Assembly (NCBI GenBank): GCA_033791105.1
Contig: JASJHI010000409.1
Coordinates: 1 to 8,714, forward strand
From: JASJHI01 sp033791105
Lineage (GTDB): Bacteria; Actinomycetota; Acidimicrobiia; Acidimicrobiales; Ilumatobacteraceae
Length of the DNA stretch: 8,714 nt
Direction: 5' to 3'
The notes beneath the pieces are model-generated. The model searched no databases. It was not told the DNA's origin and saw nothing but the letters and a program-made list of their open reading frames with translations. The translations under genes and the position numbers were made by a program. This document shows, piece by piece, positions 1 to 6,224 of this stretch (the stretch's first letter is position 1; each line of letters starts with the position of its first letter).

Positions 1-870
1 ATGGACGTGCCGGCGTTCGAGTCGATGGATCCGACGGGCGCCCGTGAACACTTCGGATCACTCCCTCGCCCGCCGACCGTCGACTGTCGCGACGTCCGCG
101 ACATCGACGCCGGAGGGATCGACGCACGTCTCTACCGGCCGGTCGACGGCACGACCGGACTGCTCGTCTGGTTCCACGGTGGTGGCTGGGTGATCGGCGA
201 CATCGACAGCACCGAAGACGTGTGCCGCTCCCTCGCCAACCGCAGCGGACACTGTGTGCTCAGCATCGAGTACCGGCTGGCTCCCGAGCACCCGTTCCCC
301 GCCCCGCTCATGGACTGCCTCGAGGCCACCCGCTGGGCCCACGACCACGCTGGCGAACTCGACATCGATCCCGCGCGGATGGCTGTCGGCGGCGACTCGG
401 CCGGGGGCAACCTCGCCGCGGTCGTCGCGAACATCGCGCCCGTACCACTCGTCCACCAACTGCTCGTCTACCCGGTCACCGACTCCAGAATGGGCTCGGA
501 CTCGTACACGGACAACGCCGAGGGGTACTTCCTCACCGCCGCCGCGATGCGGTGGTTCACCGGCCACTACCTCTCCGGTACGCAGGGATCGATCGACGAC
601 CCGCGCGTCTCGCCCCTCCTCACGTCGGCCGAGACCCTCCGCCAGTGCCCCCCTGCCACCGTGCTCACGGCGGGGTTCGACCCGCTGCGCGACGAGGGCA
701 CCGCCTACGCCACGCGGCTCGCCGACGAAGGTGTACCGGTCGGTCACGTGCAGTTCGCCGATCAGATGCACGGCTTCTTCACCCAGATCGCCCTCATCGC
801 CGACGCTCGCTCCGCCAATGCGCTCGCCGCTCAGGCGCTGTCGGAGGCGTTCGCACCCGCCGGCAGCTGA
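1..870 (+). CDS. alpha/beta hydrolase, hormone-sensitive-lipase (family IV) esterase
   Basis: This is a probable cytoplasmic carboxylesterase acting on short to medium acyl esters; the physiological substrate is unknown. In the 289-residue reading, the oxyanion-hole motif HGGG is at residues 59-62. The nucleophile elbow GGDSAGG is at 130-136 with Ser133, the acid is probably Asp227 in FDPLRDE, and the base is His257 in MHGFF. The block EYRLAPEHPFPAP at 90-102 is also typical of the HSL family. No signal peptide is seen. The family is usually about 300-320 residues, so the protein is complete or nearly so. However, the ATG is the first base of the window, so an upstream start, ribosome site or operon partner cannot be judged. 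The gene converges on the uracil-DNA glycosylase gene across 109 bp. The family call is firm; the substrate is not. Confidence 0.9.
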   Translation: MDVPAFESMDPTGAREHFGSLPRPPTVDCRDVRDIDAGGIDARLYRPVDGTTGLLVWFHGGGWVIGDIDSTEDVCRSLANRSGHCVLSIEYRLAPEHPFPAPLMDCLEATRWAHDHAGELDIDPARMAVGGDSAGGNLAAVVANIAPVPLVHQLLVYPVTDSRMGSDSYTDNAEGYFLTAAAMRWFTGHYLSGTQGSIDDPRVSPLLTSAETLRQCPPATVLTAGFDPLRDEGTAYATRLADEGVPVGHVQFADQMHGFFTQIALIADARSANALAAQALSEAFAPAGS

Positions 871-979
871 CAGCGGTGTCCGCCGGAGTGTGCCGTCGGG
901 ATGTGCTGCAGCGATGTGTAGGGCGATCGGCGGCCGTCTGGGTGAAGCCACCGCGGACGCGCCGGTCTCGACCTGACGT
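871..979. other. convergent intergenic region between the esterase and udgB
   Basis: These 109 bp separate two genes that end towards each other. I see only a small GCGG/CCGC hairpin just after the esterase stop and no T-run, so no convincing terminator and no small gene. Confidence 0.6.
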
Positions 980-1660
980 TCAGCCGTCGCGCGCCTCGGC
1001 CATCTCGACGGCGCGTTCGAACACTCCGTCGAGCATTGGTTCGGTCAATCTCTTGGTGAACGTGTTCTGTTGGCTGGGATGGAAGGAGCACAGCAGCGTC
1101 GGGCCATCCCCACCGTCGACATCGACCTCGACGCCATGACCGAACTTCGGACGTGGGCGGACGCCGAAGTGGGCGGTCGCGGCCTGATAGCCGAACCCGC
1201 CGAGGCAGACAACGACGCGCATCGAAGGCAACGCGGCCAGCTCACGCTCGAGGAACGGCGCACATGCGTCGCGCTCGATCGGGAGCGGCTTGTTGGCGGG
1301 CGGTGCACACTTCACCGCCGCGGTCACCCAGGCATCGGACAGCTCGAGACCGTCGCTGATGGACACGGAATCGGGCTGATTCGCGAGTCCGGCGCGAAAC
1401 ATCGAGCGGAACAGCCAATCGCCGCTGCGGTCACCGGTGAAGACGCGTCCGGTTCGGTTGGCGCCGTGCGCAGCCGGTGCCAGACCGAGCACGACGATCC
1501 GAGCGTCGGGGTCGCCGAATCCCGGGATCGGACGGCCCCAGTACACCTCATTGCGGTACGCGGCCCGTTTCTCGACCGCCACGTGCTCGCGCCACTCGAC
1601 GAGCCGGGGGCACGCCCTGCAAGTAACGACCTCATGCTCCAACCTGCTGAGTGCACTCAC
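980..1660 (-). CDS. udgB: uracil-DNA glycosylase, family 5 (UDGb type)
   Basis: This base-excision-repair enzyme removes uracil, and in this family often hypoxanthine, from DNA. With the GTG start at 1660 the protein has 226 residues. Motif 1, GLAPAAHGANRTGR (59-72), has the family 5 form, without the catalytic Asp/Asn of families 1 and 4. Motif 2 is HPSQQNT (194-200). Four cysteines fit the 4Fe-4S cluster of families 4 and 5: C14 and C17 (CRAC), then C118 and C133 (C-X14-C). The same frame stays open far upstream, but that part lies opposite the next gene and does not look like protein. GTG at 1687 is an alternative giving nine more residues. No Shine-Dalgarno precedes either start. The gene is divergent from the phosphomutase gene with only about 29 bp between starts. 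The family call is strong; the exact start is uncertain. Confidence 0.9.
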   Translation of the reverse strand: MSALSRLEHEVVTCRACPRLVEWREHVAVEKRAAYRNEVYWGRPIPGFGDPDARIVVLGLAPAAHGANRTGRVFTGDRSGDWLFRSMFRAGLANQPDSVSISDGLELSDAWVTAAVKCAPPANKPLPIERDACAPFLERELAALPSMRVVVCLGGFGYQAATAHFGVRPRPKFGHGVEVDVDGGDGPTLLCSFHPSQQNTFTKRLTEPMLDGVFERAVEMAEARDG

Positions 1661-1661
1661 G

Positions 1662-1697
1662 TGGAGCGACAGTAGGTTGGTCCGCACACATGGCCAA
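1662..1697. promoter_or_regulatory. possible divergent promoter between udgB and the phosphomutase operon
   Basis: On the minus strand TTGGCC (1692-1697) and TACTGT (1669-1674) are separated by exactly 17 bp. A transcript start near 1662 would make udgB nearly leaderless at GTG 1660. On the plus strand TAGGTT (1673-1678) could be a -10 element placing a start near 1685, just before ATG 1690, but no good -35 goes with it. Neither gene has a visible ribosome site, which fits leaderless starts. All boxes are weak matches, so this is only a suggestion. Confidence 0.25.
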
Positions 1698-2358
1698 GAC
1701 GAAGAGCACAACACGAACCAAGTCGAAGTCGGCTCCTCCAGCTGCGACGACGATCCTGCTCGTCCGGCACGGGCAGACCCCCACGACCGGCAAGGTGCTG
1801 CCGGGCCGTGCGAAAGGACTCCACCTCGCCGACTCCGGCCGTGAGCAGGCCGAACGCACCGCCGCCCGCATCGCCGAGCTCGAGCAGGTCGACGCCGTGT
1901 ACTCATCGCCGCTCGAACGGGCAAAGGAAACCGCTGCGCCGATCGCACGAGCGTGCGGCCTCCGTACCCGCACCGAGCGGGGGCTGTACGAGTGCGACTT
2001 CGGCGAGTGGACCGGCAAGCAGCTGAAAGCGCTGATGAAACTGCCCGAGTGGCAGACCGTGCAGCGCGCGCCATCGACGTTCCGATTCCCGGGCGGCGAG
2101 AGTTTCACCGAGATGCAGGCACGCATGGTGACGTGCCTCGACGCCCTCCGCGCGAAACACCCGGGTGGCACCATCGTCTGCGTGTCCCACGCCGACACGA
2201 TCAAGGCGGCGGTCGCCCACGCCATCGGCACCCCACTCGACCTCTTCCAGCGCATCGTCGTCAACCCGGCGTCGATCAGCACGATCGCCTACACGATCGG
2301 TGGTCCGATCGTGCTCGGCGTCAACTCGACCGCCCTCGGTGAACTGAAGCCCGCCTGA
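1690..2358 (+). CDS. histidine-phosphatase-fold putative phosphomutase, MSMEG_4193 family
   Basis: This is a 222-residue branch of the phosphoglycerate mutase / histidine phosphatase superfamily. The phospho-acceptor is His27 in LLVRHGQT (23-30). The other catalytic-pocket residues are Arg26, Arg77 in SSPLERAKET, Glu101 in GLYECDFGEW and His167 in VSHADT. Residues 1-20 form a Lys/Thr/Ser/Ala-rich tail before the first strand. ATG 1690 is chosen because the in-frame GTG at 1651 would add 13 unremarkable residues and run into udgB. No Shine-Dalgarno is visible. The stop overlaps the next ATG by one base (TGATG), so translation is probably coupled. Established knowledge: this subgroup occurs with a DUF3090 protein and a PI-kinase-like protein in many Actinobacteria, and that pairing prompted the phosphomutase proposal. 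Whether it is a mutase or a phosphatase, and its substrate, are unknown. Confidence 0.9.
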   Translation: MAKTKSTTRTKSKSAPPAATTILLVRHGQTPTTGKVLPGRAKGLHLADSGREQAERTAARIAELEQVDAVYSSPLERAKETAAPIARACGLRTRTERGLYECDFGEWTGKQLKALMKLPEWQTVQRAPSTFRFPGGESFTEMQARMVTCLDALRAKHPGGTIVCVSHADTIKAAVAHAIGTPLDLFQRIVVNPASISTIAYTIGGPIVLGVNSTALGELKPA

Positions 2359-2864
2359 TGACCACGTTCTACGAGTTCGACGAGGTCGACGCATTCACCG
2401 TCGGCACGGTGGGACAGCCGGGCAGCCGTACGTTCTACGTCCAGGTCCGCGCCGACGGCCGGTCGGTGACGGTCAAGTGTGAAAAACAGCAGGCCACGGC
2501 GATCTCAGAACACGTCCAGAAGGTTCTGTCCGACCTGCCGCCTCCGGAGGACCGCCCGATGCCGGGTGCGCTCGAACTCAACGAGCCGGTCGAGGCGTCG
2601 TTCACACTCGGGCCGATCGGTCTCGGCTACGACCCCGGCGCCGACCGCGTGCTCATCCAGCTCGAGGAGGTCGGCGAGTACGACGATGACGGTGACGAGG
2701 TCGAGACAGACGACCGCGGCCACGTCCGCCTGCTCGTCAGCCGGGGACAGGCTGCAGCGTTCTGCGATCGGGCCGACGCGATCGTCGGCGCCGGACGACC
2801 GCCATGCCAGTGGTGTGGCAACCCGATCGATCCCGACGGCCACCCATGCCCGCGCATGAACTGA
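2358..2864 (+). CDS. DUF3090 family protein (TIGR03847-type), possible Zn-binding C-terminus
   Basis: This conserved actinobacterial protein of unknown function has 168 residues, near full family length, and is the middle member of the trio. The N-terminal part (about 1-100) carries family-like segments: FTVGTVGQPGSRTFYVQ (13-29), then a charged helix with KCEKQQA. A very acidic loop lies at about 102-119. The tail GRPPCQWCGNPIDPDGHPCP has cysteines at 150, 153 and 164 and His162, which resembles half of a zinc ribbon; metal binding is inference. No signal peptide or membrane segment is seen. Its ATG overlaps the upstream TGA by one base, and the kinase-like gene starts 7 bp after its stop, so the three products are probably made together. 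It could be an adaptor or regulator of the neighbouring kinase and phosphatase-like proteins, but nothing in the sequence proves this. Confidence 0.88.
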   Translation: MTTFYEFDEVDAFTVGTVGQPGSRTFYVQVRADGRSVTVKCEKQQATAISEHVQKVLSDLPPPEDRPMPGALELNEPVEASFTLGPIGLGYDPGADRVLIQLEEVGEYDDDGDEVETDDRGHVRLLVSRGQAAAFCDRADAIVGAGRPPCQWCGNPIDPDGHPCPRMN

Positions 2865-2871
2865 GGATGCG

Positions 2872-3639
2872 ATGACGGAAGGTGCGGACGTCGGCGTCCG
2901 CCTCGATGTCGATGCGGTCGATGATCCGGTCGCGCATCTGCTGCGCGGCGACGTCGAGGTCGAGGGTCGGATGCCGTACAGCAGCAACGCCACGTTCCTC
3001 GTCCATGTCGAACATGACGGCGCCCGGCATCCCGCGATCTACAAACCGTTGCGCGGCGAGCGGCCGCTGTGGGACTTCGAACCTGGGCTCCACCGCCGAG
3101 AGGTCGCGGCGTACCTCCTGAGCGAGGCCATCGGCGCGCACGTCGTCCCGCCCACCGTGTTGCGCGACGGGCCCCTCGGCGAGGGCTCGTTGCAGTGGTT
3201 CGTCGTCGGTGACCACAGCGAGCACTACTTCACAATCCACGAGTCGCGGCCCGACACGCACGACCAACTACGGGCGATCGCCGCGCTCGACATCCTCGCC
3301 AACAACACCGACCGCAAGAGCGGGCACTGTCTGCTCGCGCCTGGCGCCGACGACGGATCGGAGGCCGGGGACGATCAAGTCTGGGCGATCGACCACGGGC
3401 TGTGTTTCGCCCCGGAGTTCAAACTGCGCACCGTGATCTGGGAGTTCGGCGACGAGCCGCTGCCGCAGTGGTTCCTCGACGCCGCCTCGCGGCTGTCTGA
3501 GCGTGTCCCGCTCGACATCGCCGCACTGCTCGCCGACGACGAGGTCGAGGCAATCCAGGGGCGCGCGGCATGGTGTGTGAAGGAGCGCCGGTTCCCGACC
3601 GATCCCACCGGACGGCGCTATCCCTGGCCGCTCGTGTGA
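2872..3639 (+). CDS. SCO1664-family PI3/4-kinase-like protein
   Basis: This 255-residue protein belongs to a mainly actinobacterial family with distant similarity to phosphatidylinositol 3/4-kinases. Kinase-like landmarks are visible. YKPLRGERPLWDF (57-69) has candidate ATP-binding Lys58. DILANNTDRKSGH (140-152) resembles a catalytic loop, with Asp140, Asn145, Asp147 and Lys149. WAIDHGLCF (171-179) has Asp174 at the position of the metal-binding DFG aspartate. The C-terminus PWPLV agrees with the usual proline/tryptophan ending of the family, which supports the stop at 3639. The start is ATG 2872 with GAGG at 2863-2866, five bases upstream and overlapping the previous stop. Pairing with a phosphomutase/phosphatase-fold gene suggests addition and removal or movement of a phosphate. 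Whether the target is protein, lipid or small molecule is unknown. Confidence 0.9.
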   Translation: MTEGADVGVRLDVDAVDDPVAHLLRGDVEVEGRMPYSSNATFLVHVEHDGARHPAIYKPLRGERPLWDFEPGLHRREVAAYLLSEAIGAHVVPPTVLRDGPLGEGSLQWFVVGDHSEHYFTIHESRPDTHDQLRAIAALDILANNTDRKSGHCLLAPGADDGSEAGDDQVWAIDHGLCFAPEFKLRTVIWEFGDEPLPQWFLDAASRLSERVPLDIAALLADDEVEAIQGRAAWCVKERRFPTDPTGRRYPWPLV

Positions 3640-4658
3640 TCGCCGCACTGCCGGATGGCGATGCCGACGAGGACCTAGACGGCCTCGTCCACCGAGGCGA
3701 CCTCGACGGCCTGGTGCGAATGATCGACGATCGCTGCTCGACGCGTGATTGGGCCGGGCTGTTGCGCACTCGGGACCGGTCGCGGCACGCCGTCGAGACC
3801 GGCCGCCAGCTCTGGCCCGCGGCGACGCTGGCCGAATATCGCCTCGCGCTGCTCGGCCCACCCGAGTTCGTGGCCGCGGTCCTGGACGAGTCCGATGGAT
3901 TGTCGGGCAGGTTCACGATCGGACCCCTCACCGAGGTTGCAGCGCAGCACCACACGTGGGCGGAACTCGCGCCCGTGCTCGACCGGGGGCCTCGTGCCGC
4001 ATTCGTGGCACACGAGCGGGTGGTACGCGGAGAACGTGTCGGCGCCGAGCGCGCAACGGTCGATCTCGCGCCGGTCCTCGAGATCCCCGGACAACTCGCC
4101 GACTGGGAGCCGCAGTATGCACTCGCCACGTACTCCGACAATGGCGCCGAGTTTCCGATGCCCGATCTTCCCGGTCGGTGGTCCGAGATCTCGACGGTCG
4201 CGGGCGCCGAGCGATTGGACGACGATGTCGAACTCGCCGCACGTCAACTCGTCGAACCGTGGACGGTTGGGTCGAATGGACGGCTCGACACGGCCTGTGT
4301 CGAAGGCGGCATCGGCGAGGCCCTCGGCGCCCTGGGTGTGCGGCGTGCGCGACTGGCCGAACTCGATCCACGCGAAGCGATCGCGTGGATCGCGTGGGCG
4401 GGCGCGAGCGGCGGGGCGCATGGGCGTCGACGCGGCGCCGCCTCCGGACGATTCTCCGCGTGGTGGCTACTCGCCGCGCTGGACGACCGGCTCGACGAGT
4501 GGCCACTCACCGCGGATGCCATCGGTGAGATCGCAAACGCCATGGAGTGGTATCGGTGGGATGCGTTCGAGCCGGCCGTCGGCTGGACGCTCCAGGTCGC
4601 GGTCCACGATCCCGCCGAGTCGGTCGCCTGGGCAATAAGTGCTGCCGACGCGGTCTGA
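3636..4658 (+). CDS. conserved-looking hypothetical protein, fourth gene of the kinase/phosphomutase operon
   Basis: I do not recognise a named domain. The preferred start is GTG 3636, giving 340 residues; it overlaps the kinase-like gene's stop in the arrangement GTGTGA. An in-frame ATG at 3570 would add 22 residues, but these lie inside the intact C-terminus of the upstream gene, so I reject it. The N-terminal third is helical and charged, with DLDGLVRMIDDRCSTRDW at 22-39 and GRQLWPAATLAEYRLALL at 56-73. The middle has TWAELAP (107-113) and VAHERVVRGE (124-133). A basic, tryptophan-rich C-terminal part includes GGAHGRRRGAASGRFSAWW (259-277) and NAMEWYRWDAFEP (301-313). No signal peptide, membrane helix or catalytic motif is obvious. 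Strong frame preference and gene-like composition support a real protein. Position suggests a partner of the trio; function is unknown. Confidence 0.8.
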   Translation: MIAALPDGDADEDLDGLVHRGDLDGLVRMIDDRCSTRDWAGLLRTRDRSRHAVETGRQLWPAATLAEYRLALLGPPEFVAAVLDESDGLSGRFTIGPLTEVAAQHHTWAELAPVLDRGPRAAFVAHERVVRGERVGAERATVDLAPVLEIPGQLADWEPQYALATYSDNGAEFPMPDLPGRWSEISTVAGAERLDDDVELAARQLVEPWTVGSNGRLDTACVEGGIGEALGALGVRRARLAELDPREAIAWIAWAGASGGAHGRRRGAASGRFSAWWLLAALDDRLDEWPLTADAIGEIANAMEWYRWDAFEPAVGWTLQVAVHDPAESVAWAISAADAV

Positions 4659-4702
4659 CCGCCGCCGTAGGAAAACTGCGGTCGAGGCCGTGCCGCGGCT
4701 CG

Positions 4703-5410
4703 CTACGCCGCTACCTCGGTGCGGTGGTACGCCGCCAACTCGCGGAGCCAGATATCACCAGTCCCCCGATGAGCGGATCCGTGCATGAGGGCGAGTGTGG
4801 TCGGTGCGAGCGCCGCGAGCGACTCGAGCGTGGCCGACGTGTGCGGTGCGCCGCTGGTGTAGCCGAACTGCTCCTCGGCGGCGATGGCGCCCTCCATTGG
4901 TGAGTCGCTCAGGGTCGCCGGGCCGTCACCGCCCTGGGTGAACAGGTCGCCGCACAGCAAGGTGGACGTCGACTCCTCGAAGAACACTCCGGCATCCCAG
5001 CCGTGCGGTACGTGGGGCGTCGCGATGTATCGAACCCTCTTCCCCCCGAGGTCGATGACCTGCTGATCCTCGAGTGGTACCGGTGCGCGGTCGGCGAGAT
5101 CGTCGACCGACACCATGCAGCCGAGTCCACCGAAGGTGACGCGCGCGTTGGGCGCGGCGTCGAGCCAACTGTTCATCGCGCCGCATTCGTCGGCCTCGAC
5201 GTGCCCGAAACTCAACCAGCGGAGCTGGTCGAGCGGGAGCACGCGTGCAACCGCCTCAGCGACCGCGGGGAACATCCCGCGCATCCCGAGGTGGAACAGC
5301 AACGGTTCGTCGGCGACGACGAGGATCTGGTTGAACGACAGTCCGACGTCGGGGACGAAGGTGGAGATCCGGTAGACCTCGTCCTCGATTGCTTCGATTG
5401 TGGTGTCCAT
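4703..5410 (-). CDS. metallo-beta-lactamase-fold protein with flavodiiron/ODP-type diiron ligands, no flavodoxin domain
   Basis: This 235-residue MBL-fold protein lacks the common HxHxDH motif. Instead it has GHVEADE, with His70, Glu72 and Asp74, the H-x-E-x-D set of flavodiiron proteins. The remaining ligands fit: His136 in TPHVPHGWDAG, Asp155 in CGDLF with 18 residues between them as in flavodiiron proteins, and His210 in MHGS. This points to a non-heme diiron site reacting with O2, NO or peroxide rather than a zinc hydrolase. The flavodoxin domain that normally delivers electrons is absent, and none is encoded nearby, so an oxygen-binding (ODP-like) sensor or an enzyme with a separate donor are both possible. 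The start has a good Shine-Dalgarno (plus strand 5416-5423). It lies 28 bp after the DinB/MDMPI gene and is the last gene of the TetR operon. Fold and ligands are firm; role is inferred. Confidence 0.88.
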   Translation of the reverse strand: MDTTIEAIEDEVYRISTFVPDVGLSFNQILVVADEPLLFHLGMRGMFPAVAEAVARVLPLDQLRWLSFGHVEADECGAMNSWLDAAPNARVTFGGLGCMVSVDDLADRAPVPLEDQQVIDLGGKRVRYIATPHVPHGWDAGVFFEESTSTLLCGDLFTQGGDGPATLSDSPMEGAIAAEEQFGYTSGAPHTSATLESLAALAPTTLALMHGSAHRGTGDIWLRELAAYHRTEVAA

Positions 5411-5438
5411 GAAAATTCCTCTCTTGTTGTCGATCGGT

Positions 5439-6224
5439 TCAGAACGGGACGACGGTGGCCATCAGCCCGGTTGCCGAGTCGGGATCTCGGCCTGCCAGGA
5501 TGCGGCAGAATTCGACGGCGTCGAAGGTGAGCTGCTCGACGTCGGTCGATTCGGGCTCGTGGGCGAACGTGCCTCCCGCCGGTCCGGCGAGTTCGAGTGT
5601 GAACGGTCGGCCATGTCGGCGTGCCCACTCGGCGACCACGTCGGCAACGATCCGGCCGTCGTGTCGCTCGTCGAGTTCGAGCGGCCGATCGGTTGCGCGG
5701 CCGGCATCGACACGGTGCATCCACATGTCGCGGAGGTAGATGGTGTCGATCAGATACCCGAGCCTCCACGATTCGTGAACGGGACCGTCGATCGCCATCT
5801 TGGCGTGATTCCGCACCATCGACGGGACGCGTCGGCGGCCGCGCACCGTCTTGGGGGCGATGGCTTGCATCCGGGTCACGATCTCCGATGCGCTGAGTTC
5901 CTCACGCTCACGGATCTGCGCGGACGAGATCGCCGCCTCGAGCGGGTCGCCGGTGCGTTTGCGGTCTGCGTAACCCGCTCGGAGTTGCTTCAGGTTCTCG
6001 AGCATCGAGGCACCGGCTTCTGAGGCCCCCAGCACGTGGAGATACATCCGGCGGACGTCCCATGCCGGACAGTCGGTCTGCGCCGACCAGTCGGTCTGCG
6101 CCGACCAGTCGCCGTCGTCCAACGAAGCCAGCATCGCGTTCGTTCGTTCGAACTCGTGGGCCTGCAGATCCATCGCGACCGCATGACTCAGCGGTTCGGC
6201 GGTCGGTTCCGAGATCGTGTTCAT
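5439..6224 (-). CDS. DinB/MDMPI-fold protein, maleylpyruvate-isomerase (mycothiol-dependent) type
   Basis: This 261-residue protein has the N-terminal metal-binding four-helix fold of the mycothiol-dependent maleylpyruvate isomerase family. The signature TDCPAWDVRRMYLHVLG spans 50-66 with candidate ligand His63. A second pair, Asp166 and His170 in RDMWMHR, matches the Glu-x3-His ligand pair of characterised members, with Asp replacing Glu. Such proteins are mycothiol- or thiol-dependent transferases and isomerases; this one's substrate is unknown. The start at ATG 6224 is set by GAGGAG six bases upstream and by a 4-base ATGA overlap with the TetR stop; the frame is open to 6326, but that part is TetR coding sequence. 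Residues 40-51 are a duplicated WSAQTD hexapeptide from an exact 18-bp tandem repeat. No sign of inactivation is seen. Confidence 0.87.
   Translation of the reverse strand: MNTISEPTAEPLSHAVAMDLQAHEFERTNAMLASLDDGDWSAQTDWSAQTDCPAWDVRRMYLHVLGASEAGASMLENLKQLRAGYADRKRTGDPLEAAISSAQIREREELSASEIVTRMQAIAPKTVRGRRRVPSMVRNHAKMAIDGPVHESWRLGYLIDTIYLRDMWMHRVDAGRATDRPLELDERHDGRIVADVVAEWARRHGRPFTLELAGPAGGTFAHEPESTDVEQLTFDAVEFCRILAGRDPDSATGLMATVVPF
6070..6111. repeat. 18-bp in-frame tandem repeat, about 2.3 copies
   Basis: The unit cagtcggtctgcgccgac occurs at 6070-6087 and again, identical, at 6088-6105, followed by a 6-base partial copy. It lies inside the DinB/MDMPI gene and duplicates the hexapeptide WSAQTD without shifting the frame. 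It is seen directly in the sequence. Confidence 0.97.

Noticed and set aside
58..951. 297-codon minus-strand frame opposite the esterase
   Set aside because: The esterase on the other strand has a complete catalytic triad; this frame has only low-complexity Arg/Gly/Val-rich content.
1661..2074. N-terminal extension of the uracil-DNA glycosylase
   Set aside because: The extra Arg/Ala/Ser-rich residues lie opposite the phosphomutase gene and show no domain, so the frame is simply open by chance.
3570..3635. Upstream ATG start for the fourth operon gene
   Set aside because: It would overlap the conserved C-terminus of the kinase-like protein by 70 bases; GTG 3636 gives a standard coupled overlap.
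3675..4421. 248-codon minus-strand frame opposite the hypothetical fourth gene
   Set aside because: Considered because the fourth gene is unrecognised. The plus-strand frame runs the full length, starts at an operon-like overlap and has gene-like composition; the minus frame has neither a ribosome site nor a fitting neighbour.
4657..4683. GACCGC/GCGGTC stem-loop after the fourth operon gene as a terminator
   Set aside because: The stem is only 6 bp with a 15-base loop and no T-run follows on either strand.
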